Numbered from the stretch's first letter, positions 52,881-61,276 are shown. The stretch is DNA of 64,000 nt from an uncultured Clostridia bacterium (GCA_934254825.1 CAKQMB010000004.1:124001-188000); one strand, 5' to 3'. The notes: generated by a model not told the origin, from the letters alone. Program-made: numbers and translations.

Positions 52881-52912
52881 AGCCTCGTATAAGTCGATTA
52901 ACGAGGCTTTTA
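52881..52912 (+). terminator. Terminator of the ATP-grasp gene
   Basis: AGCCTCGT (52881-52888) pairs with ACGAGGCT (52901-52908) followed by TTTTA. The loop is copy 4 of the TATAAGTCGATT element. Confidence 0.75.
52888..52902 (+). repeat. Copy 4 of the dispersed TATAAGTCGATT element
   Basis: Plus strand TATAAGTCGATTAAC, 44 nt past the ATP-grasp stop codon, in the loop of its terminator. Confidence 0.6.
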
Positions 52913-52949
52913 CAATTTAATTGCGTTATTTTGTTCTCAGGCAAAAAAC

Positions 52950-53660
52950 TTATATCAGACTGATAAACGAAATAAATTCGCCATTCGTAGGCTTTTCGTA
53001 CTTTCCGAAATTACCGCCGTAAAGACAGTTTGCGACTTCGAAAAACTTGCCTTTGCTGACAACCGAATCGATTGCGTTTCTTATACATCTTTCAACCACG
53101 CTTCCGCTGACACCGAATCTGTGACCGATCATGGGATACAGACCTTTCGTCAACGAACTCATAAGTTCGGGAGACGAGTTTACGAGACGAATGGCTTCGA
53201 CGAGATAATCGTGACCTTTGAGCGTTCTCGATAAACCGATTTTGTTAAAGAAAGAATTGATTTTGACAGGCGCGCCGCCGCGAACCCCTCCGCCGAGCGT
53301 GCGACGGAACAGATCGATAATTTTGTCCTCGTCGAGCCGTTTCGTGTAAAGTTCGATGGGAAACATTCTTTCGCAGTCTCCCCTGCAAACGTGATACAAA
53401 CGATAAGTCGAGAACCCTTTGACAAAGTTTATCGTTCCCGATCTCATATTGAACCAGCCGAGCCTTAACGACATTTCGTAAAACGACGATTTATACAACT
53501 TTTCGTCGATCAGAATATGATCGTAATTACCCGAAATTACGTTACATAAATTCAATATGTCGGACTCGTCGACTTTATACGCGTCGAAATCACAACAAAA
53601 TTGAAGTTTCTGTGCCAGTTTGTCTGTTTCATCGTCATTGCTAATAAAAATTCCTTTCAT
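52950..53660 (-). CDS. Spo0A-family sporulation regulator with atypical receiver
   Basis: A 236-residue protein. Residues about 130-236 match the Spo0A effector domain: LKGHDYLVEAIRLVNSSPEL, then SLTKGLYPMIGHRFGVSGS and VVERCIRNAIDSV (recognition helix), and the end KPTNGEFISFISLI. The first 110 residues have only traces of a receiver: SNDDE as the acidic pair and HILIDEK at the usual phospho-Asp strand, but the following P and G and the Thr/Lys positions do not line up. It may be an unphosphorylated paralogue or a diverged master regulator. GGGAG precedes the start at 53660. The promoter is a perfect sigma-A type and has Spo0A-box-like sites over the -35 and just past the start, so autoregulation is likely. 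Confidence 0.82.
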   Translation of the reverse strand: MKGIFISNDDETDKLAQKLQFCCDFDAYKVDESDILNLCNVISGNYDHILIDEKLYKSSFYEMSLRLGWFNMRSGTINFVKGFSTYRLYHVCRGDCERMFPIELYTKRLDEDKIIDLFRRTLGGGVRGGAPVKINSFFNKIGLSRTLKGHDYLVEAIRLVNSSPELMSSLTKGLYPMIGHRFGVSGSVVERCIRNAIDSVVSKGKFFEVANCLYGGNFGKYEKPTNGEFISFISLI

Positions 53661-53670
53661 TTTTCTCCCG

Positions 53671-53740
53671 TTTTGTCGATTTTTCTTTTTTTGAAAAAGT
53701 AATGTTAAAAATAAGTTTTTTCTCTGTTTTATCGACAATT
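53671..53740. promoter_or_regulatory. Spo0A-box-like sites in the leader of the Spo0A-like gene
   Basis: TTTTGTCGAT at 53671-53680 (plus) and ATTGTCGAT on the minus strand at 53739-53731 resemble the TTTGTCGAA 0A box. A third, TTTGTCAAG, overlaps the -35 box near 53780. Confidence 0.45.
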
Positions 53741-53757
53741 TGAAATATTTTGACGAT

Positions 53758-53786
53758 ATTATACATTATTGTACAAAATTTGTCAA
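53758..53786 (-). promoter_or_regulatory. Perfect sigma-A promoter for the Spo0A-like gene
   Basis: Minus strand TTGACA (53786-53781), 17-nt spacer, TATAAT (53763-53758), about 98 nt before the start codon. Confidence 0.85.
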
Positions 53787-54232
53787 GTAATTTTTTAAAA
53801 ATTTCACCGTTATTTGAAAATTTTTTAAAAAAATATCCGAATATGCAGTTTTATTGCATATTCGATCGTATCCAAAAACATTGTCGGACAAGGCACAAAA
53901 ACGCGGTAACCCTTAAAATATAAGCCTTGGGCGTAACGCCGTATCGTTAAACACGCGGGTGTAATGTGATGTTTTCATTCATGGCGCAACTTTGTGTTTT
54001 GCGGTGTTTCAAACAGCATTTCTTATTCGCTCCTTTTGTTTTATAGGCTTTGGTTGCTTGTTTTTATCTGCTTTTATTACAATTACAAGCGCGATTGCAA
54101 GAGCGATGAATGCCGCGGCTTTTTCAAGTATTGCAAAACCCGCGCGAACCGCAAGTTGTTTAACATGGTAACGGTAGACGGAAAAGTTTCCGTAAGCTAT
54201 TGTTTGTTTCATGTTACTCATTATAAAAAATA

Positions 54233-54266
54233 CGAGCCGACCAACCCGAAACGGTTGTCCGGCTCG
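54233..54266 (-). terminator. Terminator of the oleate hydratase operon
   Basis: CGAGCCG (54233-54239) pairs with CGGCTCG (54260-54266), continued by CAACC/GGTTG; the U-rich tract follows on the minus strand. Confidence 0.8.
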
Positions 54267-54285
54267 AAAGTATTAAATTTTAAAT

Positions 54286-56043
54286 TTATTTGTTCTCTTC
54301 TCTTTCCGCGTAGTATTCGGGAACGGGCGGGATCGAGTTGAACGCGTCTACGAGTTTTTGAAGCTCGTGGTTGATTTTAAGCGGGTTGATCTTCGGCAGG
54401 TCGGAAACTTCGAGTTTATCCTTGCCGAGCAAAGTTTTAAGCGCGATCGCAACCATACGGATATCGTATTTGCCCTCGAAAAGCGGCGTGATAGGTCTGT
54501 CAAGGTGCATCGTCTTATAAACCGCCATCATAGCGGTTCTTACAGAAGTTTCTACGGTGAACACAACGTCTCCGGGAAGCTCTACGAACTGACCGATAAA
54601 CGCGAGATTTGTCGACCCCGCGGGAATAACTTCGGGACGGTCGGTCATCGTTCTCGGCATAAACTGCGAGGTGATATACGGCATAATCGTGGGGATGGCG
54701 ATACTGTGTGCTTTGATCTCCTCGAATTTATCTTCCAGACCGCACCAGTACAGGAACTCTTTCAACGTTTCCTCACCTGTGCATTCGTTCATAGGCTTTT
54801 TGACGTACGCGCCCTTTTCGTTGGAATGAAGACCGTAGAACCACAAAACCTGAACGTTTTCGGGCTGATCGGGTTCGAGCGGTTGAAGAGCCGCGCCGTA
54901 AGTTATGAACCACGGAGAAGAAACGAATGTCGTCGCGCCGCCTTTACCCGTAGGATTGCCAGTTTTCTTTTCGAGATACTCGAAGAATTCGGGATAATCC
55001 TTTACCGTGAGCGTAACGCTTACGAAATTGCTCTTATCGGGCGAATAAACGAATTTTTCGGGATGACCGAAACCGTCCGTCTTTTTCGCGATCTTTTCCC
55101 AAAGAGTGAAGCAACCGCGACTTTCGGTATCGCGATTCATCTTCGGAGCTTCGGTCATACTGCCGCGCGTCGAATTCTGCGTCATACTGCCGTTCGTGAA
55201 ATAAACGAAATCATTGTCCGAAAGGGCGATTTTTTCGATTTTACCGTTCTTTTTGACTTCGAGCGCGGTAACCGTCTTTTTGCCGCCGCCGAGCTTGAAA
55301 TCCATATCCGTAACCGTCGTATCGGCGACGAAATTCACGCCCGCGTCTACGAGATATTTTTGCAGCGGCAGAATAAGGCTGTGATACTGATCGTATTTTG
55401 TACGAAGTATTCCGCGCAGACTTCTGATCAAATGCAACTGATGCATAAATCTCGTCGCATATCTCTGCATTTCGATAAGCGAGTGGTAAGGCTGGAAAGC
55501 AAGCATTGCGCACCAGTAATACCAAAGCTGGCTTTGGAAGAATTCGGGGCTGAACCACTGCTCGATCGTAATATTTTCGAGCTGCTCTTCGGGCGTGGTC
55601 ATCATTTTAATCATCTGATCTTTGACTTTATCGGTGATGCCGAAAGTCGTTTCGTCGTGCGGAACGAAATTCTTTTCCCAAAGTCTGTGCTTGCTGTCTA
55701 TTTCAAAATCTTTGTTACATTCGCGGGTTTCGTCGAGGACGGTACGACCTTCTTCATAGATAGAAGGAATACTGCCGAACAAATCCCACAGACATTCCAT
55801 ATACGGTTCGAGTTCTCTTTCCCCGCGGGAAATATAACCTGTTTCGGGGTTGCCGCAAGCGTCCATAGAACCGCCGAATACGGGAAGCTGATCGAATACG
55901 GTAATGTTTTTGCCGGGCATCTGCGCGTCGCGGACTAAGAACGCCGCCGCGGAAAGTCCGGCGATGCCGCCGCCGATAATGTAAGCGTGTTTGTTTTCTA
56001 TTCCCTCGGGTTTACGGGGATGTACTCTGTCATAGTTTCTCAT
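54286..56043 (-). CDS. ohyA: Oleate hydratase (MCRA family), copy 2 of tandem pair
   Basis: A 585-residue FAD-binding fatty acid hydratase, which adds water to the cis-9 double bond of oleic or linoleic acid to give 10-hydroxy acids, a detoxification step in gut bacteria. Motifs: FAD fold AYIIGGGIAGLSAAAFLVRD near the N-terminus, SRGERELEPYMECLWDLF with the catalytic Glu region, VTNG-like FTNGSMTQNST, and RTMTDRPEVIPAGSTNLAFIG toward the C-terminus. About 580-610 residues is normal. AGAGG precedes ATG. It lies 27 nt after its paralogue, so the two form one operon. The copies differ clearly and may prefer different fatty acids, which is an inference. Confidence 0.93.
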   Translation of the reverse strand: MRNYDRVHPRKPEGIENKHAYIIGGGIAGLSAAAFLVRDAQMPGKNITVFDQLPVFGGSMDACGNPETGYISRGERELEPYMECLWDLFGSIPSIYEEGRTVLDETRECNKDFEIDSKHRLWEKNFVPHDETTFGITDKVKDQMIKMMTTPEEQLENITIEQWFSPEFFQSQLWYYWCAMLAFQPYHSLIEMQRYATRFMHQLHLIRSLRGILRTKYDQYHSLILPLQKYLVDAGVNFVADTTVTDMDFKLGGGKKTVTALEVKKNGKIEKIALSDNDFVYFTNGSMTQNSTRGSMTEAPKMNRDTESRGCFTLWEKIAKKTDGFGHPEKFVYSPDKSNFVSVTLTVKDYPEFFEYLEKKTGNPTGKGGATTFVSSPWFITYGAALQPLEPDQPENVQVLWFYGLHSNEKGAYVKKPMNECTGEETLKEFLYWCGLEDKFEEIKAHSIAIPTIMPYITSQFMPRTMTDRPEVIPAGSTNLAFIGQFVELPGDVVFTVETSVRTAMMAVYKTMHLDRPITPLFEGKYDIRMVAIALKTLLGKDKLEVSDLPKINPLKINHELQKLVDAFNSIPPVPEYYAEREENK

Positions 56044-56070
56044 ATTTATTTACCTCTTTAAGTTTATTTT

Positions 56071-57882
56071 TTAGTTTTTATCTTTCGGATAAGCGGGGCT
56101 TAAAATGCTTTCTTTCGTTGCAACAGATTTATCTCTGCCCGGATACATAACGTAATACGGCGGGATATTGTTTACTTTATACAGAAGTTCTTTCTGAATT
56201 TCCTTCATTTTAAGCGGATTGATTTTCGGCAAATCCTTTTCGGTGAAATCGCCTTTTATCGCGTTGAACTTCATAATCTGCTGTTTGAAATAACGCATAT
56301 CGTACTGCGCGGGGTAAACTTCGATAATCTCCTTGTCAAGCCCCGTAAGTCCGTAAACAGCTTCGAGCGGAGTCCTTACCGAGGTTTCCACCGTGAACAC
56401 AACGTCGCCGGGAACTTCTACGAACTGACCGATGAACGCAAGGTTCGTACAGCCGTCGGGAATAACTTTCGGGCGGTCTTTGCACGTTCTCGGCATAAAC
56501 TGCGAAGTGATATACGGCATCATGCAGGTGGAAATATGCGCGTGAGCAAGCACTTCGTCCTTAATGTCGAGCATATCGAAATGATAAAGAATTTCAAGCA
56601 ATATCTCGTTACCCGTACATTCCGCCATAGGCTTTTTGATATAATTTCCGCATCTTTCGCCGAACAAGCCGTCTCCCCAGAGGCAATCTTCGTTGTTAGC
56701 TCTCTGATTCGGGAAATAATCGCGGTCATAAAGCATAAGGCTGATTTCCCAACCCGAATCTTTTACGGTAATGCAACCGCCCGTACCGGGTTTACTGCCC
56801 GTATTCTTTTCGAGCCGTTCAAAAAATTCGGGATAGTCCTTTACGGTAACGAAATAACTCATCCATTTCGTTTTGTCTATTCTCCCCAGGAATTTTTCGG
56901 GATGGCCGAATTTTTCGTGACGTTTCGCAAGGTTCTGCCAGATAGTGAAAAGCCCTAAATCATCCGTTCTTCTGTTGGTTTCGGCAACGTGTTCGTTATC
57001 GCCGAAAGTGGAATTTGTCATAAGCGAACCGTTGGTTACGAAGACGTAATCTTTCGGTTCTACTTTAATGGTTTCCTCTTTGCCGTCGACGCGCATTTTT
57101 ATCGCCGTCGCCGTGTTGCAATCCTCGGTAAGTTCAACGTCGTAAACCGCCGTACCGCCCTGTATCGTAACTCCTTTTTCTTTAAGCCAAAGGGTGAGCG
57201 GCTTTATAATAGAATCGTATTCGTTGCGTTTGGTGTGCAAAATACCTTCGAGATAGTCGATACGCCAACCAAGCCCGAAACGGGTGAGATAACGTTTAGC
57301 CTCTAACGCGCTGTGATAATGCTTAAACGCAAGCATCGGGTGGAAACACCACCACATTGCCGAATCGAAAAACGGGCTGTCTTTGCCGAAATATTCTTCG
57401 ATCGTCATATTTTCAAGGTCTTTTTCGGGCTCGGTAATGAACTTCTGCAACTTTTCGGTTGTCTTTTCGTCCATACGGTAATCGTGAATACCTTCCCAGA
57501 TATGCCCGCGGTTCTGAATGGCGCGGCACTCCGAGTGAATGGGAAGTTCTCTGTTTACGTCCACCGTTTCGTCTAAAACGGTACGCGAGGGATCGTCGAG
57601 CGAAGGAATTTTACTGCATAGATACCACAGACATTCCATATACGCTTCGATTTCGCGTTCGCCGGGGCAAACGTACGCGCCCTCGTTGGAAATAACGCCG
57701 CAACAACCGCCCACGTCTTTACGTTTTTCGTAAATCGTGATGTTCTTGCCGGGCATTTTCGCGTCGTCTACTAAAAACGCCGCAGCCGCAAGTCCCGCAA
57801 TTCCTCCGCCGACGATATACGCCTTGCGGCTTTCGATTCCGTTCGGCGTTTTCGGATGATAAAGAAAATCGTATAACTTCAT
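56071..57882 (-). CDS. ohyA: Oleate hydratase (MCRA family), copy 1 of tandem pair
   Basis: A 603-residue paralogue of the next gene. It has FAD motif AYIVGGGIAGLAAAAFLVDD, PGEREIEAYMECLWYLCS and SLMTNSTFGDNEH, and RTCKDRPKVIPDGCTNLAFIG. All key family blocks are present. The start at 57882 has GGAGG 7 nt upstream; the open frame starts 7 codons earlier without a ribosome site. First gene of the operon, read from a promoter about 370 nt upstream whose transcript would cross the nested inverted-repeat element. The divergent TetR protein is the likely repressor, released by fatty acids. Confidence 0.93.
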   Translation of the reverse strand: MKLYDFLYHPKTPNGIESRKAYIVGGGIAGLAAAAFLVDDAKMPGKNITIYEKRKDVGGCCGVISNEGAYVCPGEREIEAYMECLWYLCSKIPSLDDPSRTVLDETVDVNRELPIHSECRAIQNRGHIWEGIHDYRMDEKTTEKLQKFITEPEKDLENMTIEEYFGKDSPFFDSAMWWCFHPMLAFKHYHSALEAKRYLTRFGLGWRIDYLEGILHTKRNEYDSIIKPLTLWLKEKGVTIQGGTAVYDVELTEDCNTATAIKMRVDGKEETIKVEPKDYVFVTNGSLMTNSTFGDNEHVAETNRRTDDLGLFTIWQNLAKRHEKFGHPEKFLGRIDKTKWMSYFVTVKDYPEFFERLEKNTGSKPGTGGCITVKDSGWEISLMLYDRDYFPNQRANNEDCLWGDGLFGERCGNYIKKPMAECTGNEILLEILYHFDMLDIKDEVLAHAHISTCMMPYITSQFMPRTCKDRPKVIPDGCTNLAFIGQFVEVPGDVVFTVETSVRTPLEAVYGLTGLDKEIIEVYPAQYDMRYFKQQIMKFNAIKGDFTEKDLPKINPLKMKEIQKELLYKVNNIPPYYVMYPGRDKSVATKESILSPAYPKDKN

Positions 57883-57918
57883 ATTAAACCTCCACAAAGT
57901 CAACGTTAATTTAATTTC

Positions 57919-58226
57919 ATAGCCGATTGAAACCCCGATAGAACCCGATTTTCAGGCGTAGCTTGCACTTAATTCATCGTTCTTTCCATATCTATATCGG
58001 TGTGTATATTACCCCACGAAAACGCCCCGACTTAAACGCAAGCTACGCCTGAAAATTTGCGGAAACATTGACAGTTTAATATACAGGGCAACCTTGAAGC
58101 CGTATTTTCTAATGATTTATGGTAAAGGCAACCGAAGGCGTATACAAATACGTCGAGGGTGGATTTGCCGTAAAGCATAGAAAAGACGGCTTCAAGGCGA
58201 GTTCTATCGAGGTTTCAATCGGCTAC
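57919..58226 (-). repeat. Nested inverted-repeat element (possible structured 5' leader or MITE-like element)
   Basis: Outer arms of about 27 bases (57920-57946 and 58199-58225, starting TAGCCGATTGAAACC) pair with two mismatches. Inside are two further stems: 57951-57968 with 58040-58057 (18 bp perfect, TTTTCAGGCGTAGCTTGC), and 58091-58108 with 58180-58197 (17 of 18). Together they fold as a three-way junction. Both outer mismatches are C/A on the plus strand but G/U on the minus strand, which favours an RNA read in the oleate hydratase direction. Inner segment 58119-58235 also holds a 38-codon plus-strand frame without a ribosome site. Confidence 0.75.
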
Positions 58227-58231
58227 ATGTG

Positions 58232-58260
58232 TTGACTTTTGATTTCGGTTGTAGTATAAT
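58232..58260 (+). promoter_or_regulatory. Sigma-A promoter for the TetR gene
   Basis: TTGACT (58232-58237), 17-nt spacer, TATAAT (58255-58260), 92 nt before the start codon. Confidence 0.8.
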
Positions 58261-58281
58261 ACCCCCGATACGAAAAGTCAA
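58253..58281 (-). promoter_or_regulatory. Sigma-A promoter for the oleate hydratase operon
   Basis: Minus strand TTGACT (58281-58276), 17-nt spacer, TATACT (58258-58253). The -10 overlaps that of the TetR promoter. The leader to the first ATG is about 364 nt. Confidence 0.7.
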
Positions 58282-58352
58282 CCGTCAATATTTTTCATAA
58301 TATATGAAATCCGACAGCTTTATTAAAATTGATGGTTTTTGAGAGGTAAAAA

Positions 58353-58940
58353 ATGGAAAAAACGACCGGAATCAAGCAAAAAGCCGAATACAGAAGCGCG
58401 AAACGCTCCCGTAAATTGATACGGGAAGCCTTCCTTACATTATTAAAAAAGAAGCCCGAAACCAAAATCACGGTTACGGACATAGTGAACTTAGCGGATA
58501 TAAACAGGACGACGTTTTACGCCCATTATCCCGACGTTCGCGGCGTTGTTGAAGAACTCGAAAACGACGTAATAGACAAAATGATGATTATATTAAAGGA
58601 TTTTCATTATTTTTCGTTTTTCAAAAACCCCGCTCCGCTGCTTTTGCAAATCAGCAGATTTCTCGAAGCCGACGTCGAGCTTTATAAACAACTTATAAAT
58701 ATCGACAGTTCGGACGCATTTTTGGATAAGCTCAAAAGAATTTTTGCCGAATTTATGGAAAACGATCCCGATATTCCGCAGTATATCCGCGAAAAAAGCA
58801 GTTTTGCCATTCGAGTGAGCTATTTTACGGGCGGAATCGTGAACGCTTACAAACAATGGCTCGCGGGCGAACTCGACTGCTCGCTAAACGACATTTCTAT
58901 GGAAGTGGCTTTAATGATAACCGAAACCGATTTAAGCTAA
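58353..58940 (+). CDS. TetR/AcrR-family transcriptional regulator
   Basis: A 195-residue regulator. Residues 18-62 are the TetR DNA-binding domain (KLIREAFLTLLKKKPETKIT, then VTDIVNLADINRTTFYAHYP). The C-terminal helical domain matches the TetR_C type found in dihydroxyacetone-kinase-like regulators (ITETDLS end not diagnostic). GAGAGG precedes ATG by 7 nt. It is divergent from the oleate hydratases and shares an overlapping promoter region with a 10-bp inverted repeat, so it very likely represses them and itself. The ligand is probably a free fatty acid, by context only. Confidence 0.9.
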   Translation: MEKTTGIKQKAEYRSAKRSRKLIREAFLTLLKKKPETKITVTDIVNLADINRTTFYAHYPDVRGVVEELENDVIDKMMIILKDFHYFSFFKNPAPLLLQISRFLEADVELYKQLINIDSSDAFLDKLKRIFAEFMENDPDIPQYIREKSSFAIRVSYFTGGIVNAYKQWLAGELDCSLNDISMEVALMITETDLS

Positions 58941-58970
58941 AAACTTACCGCAAACAAAAAAGCGTATGAG

Positions 58971-58989
58971 TCCGAACGGGTCATACGCT
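58971..58989. terminator. Bidirectional terminator between TetR and glutamate synthase genes
   Basis: AGCGTATGA (58971-58979) and TCATACGCT (58981-58989 arms, loop by flanking bases) with A6 on the left and T4 on the right; both genes end here. Confidence 0.6.
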
Positions 58990-59002
58990 TTTGTTTTCTT
59001 AG

Positions 59003-59713
59003 TTAGTTCTGAACGTAAAGTTCTTTGTAGGGGTTGTTGGAGTCGGGAGTTATAACGTAAAACGAAGATTTCGAAATTTCGTTTTTGTCTTTCGAAAACA
59101 GCTTGCAAAACTCCTCTATATATTTCCGTATTTCTTTTAAATCGTTTTTATCGGCTTTTTTCGCTTCGATTTTCGGGGAAAGATTTTCGGGCGATTTGTC
59201 CGTTCTTATGAACATTTTGCCGCCGTGCATACCCGTACCCGTGAAAAATCCCGTAGGGCGGGAGTTCGAAAGGTTGAGAACGATTATAAGACCGCCCGCC
59301 TGATATTCGCCGAGAAAGCTTCCCGCCGTTTCACCGATGACTATTACGGGTTTTTTATCGCCGTATTCCTTCATATGAATACCCGTGCGATAACCAGCTT
59401 TGCCCTCAATATAAATTTCGCCGCCGCGCATGGCGTAACCCGCCGCGTCGCCCACGGAACCGTGAATAACGACTTTCCCGTCGTTCATAGTGTCGCAAAT
59501 CTGATCCTGCGCGTTGCCGCGGACGACCACGTTTCCGCCGCTCATAAACGAAGCGAGTCCGTTCCCCGGAACGCCGTTTACGATTATCGTTTTATTTTCC
59601 GTTCCGCAACCGATAAACCGCTGACCTTCGCAGTTTGTAAGTTCGACTTCCTTTTCTTTTCTTATTTCCTCGTTAAGTTGTTCGTAATTTTTACCCGAAC
59701 AATCGATGATTTT
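59003..59713 (-). CDS. Glutamate synthase GXGXG-domain subunit
   Basis: A 236-residue protein made of the GXGXG right-handed beta-helix that forms the C-terminal part of large GltB. Repeats of G-x-x-G-x-G type are visible: VNGVPGNGLASFMSGGNVVV, IHGSVGDAAGYAMRGGEIYI, IVIGETAGSFLGEYQAGGLI and GTGMHGGKMFI. It is the structural subunit of a three-gene (archaeal-type) glutamate synthase that makes glutamate from glutamine and 2-oxoglutarate in the cytosol. AAGGAG precedes the start at 59713 with long spacing. It follows the FMN subunit by 57 nt. The C-terminal 45 residues are a helical tail. Confidence 0.9.
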   Translation of the reverse strand, partial: KIIDCSGKNYEQLNEEIRKEKEVELTNCEGQRFIGCGTENKTIIVNGVPGNGLASFMSGGNVVVRGNAQDQICDTMNDGKVVIHGSVGDAAGYAMRGGEIYIEGKAGYRTGIHMKEYGDKKPVIVIGETAGSFLGEYQAGGLIIVLNLSNSRPTGFFTGTGMHGGKMFIRTDKSPENLSPKIEAKKADKNDLKEIRKYIEEFCKLFSKDKNEISKSSFYVITPDSNNPYKELYVQN

Positions 59714-59770
59714 CATAAACAGTCGCTCCTTTTTTTCTCCTCGGCGCACCCGAACGCACCTTTATTTCGC

Positions 59771-61276
59771 TTACTCGCCCGCGTGTTTTATACCGAGAAT
59801 TGAAAGTTCTTTTTCGTTCAGCCCCACCCCGCGAAGCATAAGTCTGTTACCCTTTAAAGCTTCTATCGAGTTGATGCCCATTCCGCCCATAAACTCCTTG
59901 ATTTCGTGATCCCACGCAGTGAGAAGATTTACAAGCCTTTTACTGCCGACTTCGGGATCGAGCCTGCCGACGAGTTCGGGAACCTGCGTTGCGATACCCC
60001 AGTTGCATTTGCCCGACTGGCAATTTCTGCAAAGGTGACAACCGAGCGCAATGAGCGCGGCGGTGCCTATATAAACCGCATCCGCGCCGAGAGCTATCGC
60101 CTTAACGACGTCCGCACTGCTTCTTATCGAGCCGCCGACAACAAGCGAGACGTTTTCTCTTATTCCCTCTTCTCTGAGCCGCGAATCGACCGCCGCGAGA
60201 GCGAGTTCCACGGGAATACCGACGTTGTCTCTTATCCTTGTGGGAGCCGCGCCGGTACCGCCTCTGAAACCGTCTATCGCGATAATATCCGCGCCGCTTC
60301 TCGCTATTCCGCTTGCGACAGCCGCGATATTATGGACGGCGGCGACTTTGACGATAATCGGCTTTTTATATTCCGTAGCTTCTTTCAAAGCGAAAACAAG
60401 CTGTTTTAAATCTTCGATCGAATAAATATCGTGATGAGGAGCGGGAGAGATCGCGTCCGTTCCGACGGGAATCATACGCGTCATGGAAACGTCCTCGGTG
60501 ATTTTCGCGCCCGGGAGATGTCCGCCTATGCCGGGTTTCGCACCCTGTCCCATTTTGATTTCGATCGCCGCGCCCGCTTCGAGATAATCTTTATACACCC
60601 CGAATCTGCCCGAAGCGACCTGTACTATCGTGTTTTTTCCGTACTCGAAAAAGTCCTTGTTTAAACCGCCCTCGCCCGTATTATAACAAATTCCGAGCTT
60701 TGTTGCCGCGAGAGCCAGGCTTTTATGGGCATTGTAGCTTATCGAGCCGTAACTCATAGCCGAGAACATTATCGGAAGTTCGAGGTCTATCCTCGGCGAG
60801 GGATTGCAGACGATATGCCCGTTTTTATCCCTTACTATTTCGTGATTGCGCTTGCCGAGAGAAACCTTTGTTTCCATAGGCTCTCTGAGAGGGTCTATCG
60901 AAGGGTTGGTTACCTGCGAAGCGTTGATGAGGATTTTATCGAAATACACGGGGTATTTTTCGGGGCAACCCATAGAAGAAAGCAAAACCCCGCCGCTTTC
61001 GGACTGCTTGTATATTTCCTTGACAATCGAATCGCTCCAATTATCGTTTTGTCTGAAACACAAATCGCTTCTGACGATTTTCAATGCGCGCGTGGGGCAA
61101 AAGCTCACGCACCTGTGGCAATCGACGCATTTCGATTCGTCCGAAACGAGAATTTTTCCCTTTGGCGTTTCGACGAAAGAATGCACGCCGTTATAGCACT
61201 GCGCTATGCATGCGCCGCAACCCGTACATCTGTCCGTATCTCTTTTTATTTCGTAATCGGCGTAAACGTAGCTCAT
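59771..61276 (-). CDS. gltB: Glutamate synthase FMN-binding subunit with ferredoxin domain
   Basis: A 501-residue subunit. Residues 12-65 carry two [4Fe-4S] sites: CTGCGACIAQC and CVDCHRCVSFCPTRALK. The rest is the glutamate synthase FMN barrel: MFSAMSYGSISYNAHKSLA, NTGEGGLN, QVASGRFGVYKDYL, KMGQGAKPGIGGHLPG, SPAPHHDIYSIEDL, then GSIRSSADVVKAIALGADAVYIGTAALIALGC and CRNCQSGKCNWGIATQ (3Fe-4S cluster Cys). This is the catalytic part that takes ammonia and 2-oxoglutarate; electrons come from ferredoxin or a GltD partner not seen here. Its start overlaps the amidotransferase stop by 4 nt (ATGA). Confidence 0.93.
   Translation of the reverse strand: MSYVYADYEIKRDTDRCTGCGACIAQCYNGVHSFVETPKGKILVSDESKCVDCHRCVSFCPTRALKIVRSDLCFRQNDNWSDSIVKEIYKQSESGGVLLSSMGCPEKYPVYFDKILINASQVTNPSIDPLREPMETKVSLGKRNHEIVRDKNGHIVCNPSPRIDLELPIMFSAMSYGSISYNAHKSLALAATKLGICYNTGEGGLNKDFFEYGKNTIVQVASGRFGVYKDYLEAGAAIEIKMGQGAKPGIGGHLPGAKITEDVSMTRMIPVGTDAISPAPHHDIYSIEDLKQLVFALKEATEYKKPIIVKVAAVHNIAAVASGIARSGADIIAIDGFRGGTGAAPTRIRDNVGIPVELALAAVDSRLREEGIRENVSLVVGGSIRSSADVVKAIALGADAVYIGTAALIALGCHLCRNCQSGKCNWGIATQVPELVGRLDPEVGSKRLVNLLTAWDHEIKEFMGGMGINSIEALKGNRLMLRGVGLNEKELSILGIKHAGE

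Larger units (their letters stand above)
53661..54285. other. Gap between Spo0A-like gene and oleate hydratases
   Basis: 625 bases. It holds the Spo0A-like gene promoter and boxes, an AT-rich stretch, and the oleate hydratase terminator. A 70-codon minus-strand frame (54009-54221, one hydrophobic segment) starts right behind that terminator without a ribosome site; I regard it as unproven. Confidence 0.5.
58231..58282. promoter_or_regulatory. 10-bp inverted repeat spanning overlapping divergent promoters (candidate TetR operator)
   Basis: GTTGACTTTT (58231-58240) and AAAAGTCAAC (58273-58282) contain the -35 boxes of the two face-to-face promoters. A repressor bound here would shut both. Confidence 0.55.

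Noticed and set aside
54009..54221. 70-codon minus-strand frame with one membrane segment
   Set aside because: Begins directly behind the oleate hydratase terminator, has no ribosome site and no -35 box for the nearby TATAAT, so expression is doubtful.
54358..55938. 526-codon plus-strand open frame
   Set aside because: It is the antisense shadow of the oleate hydratase gene; it has no ribosome site, no recognisable motif, and the opposite strand is a certain gene.
58119..58235. 38-codon plus-strand frame with coding-like residues inside the nested inverted repeat
   Set aside because: No ribosome site, and its end overlaps the TetR promoter. The apparent coding pattern may come from the repeat sequence itself.
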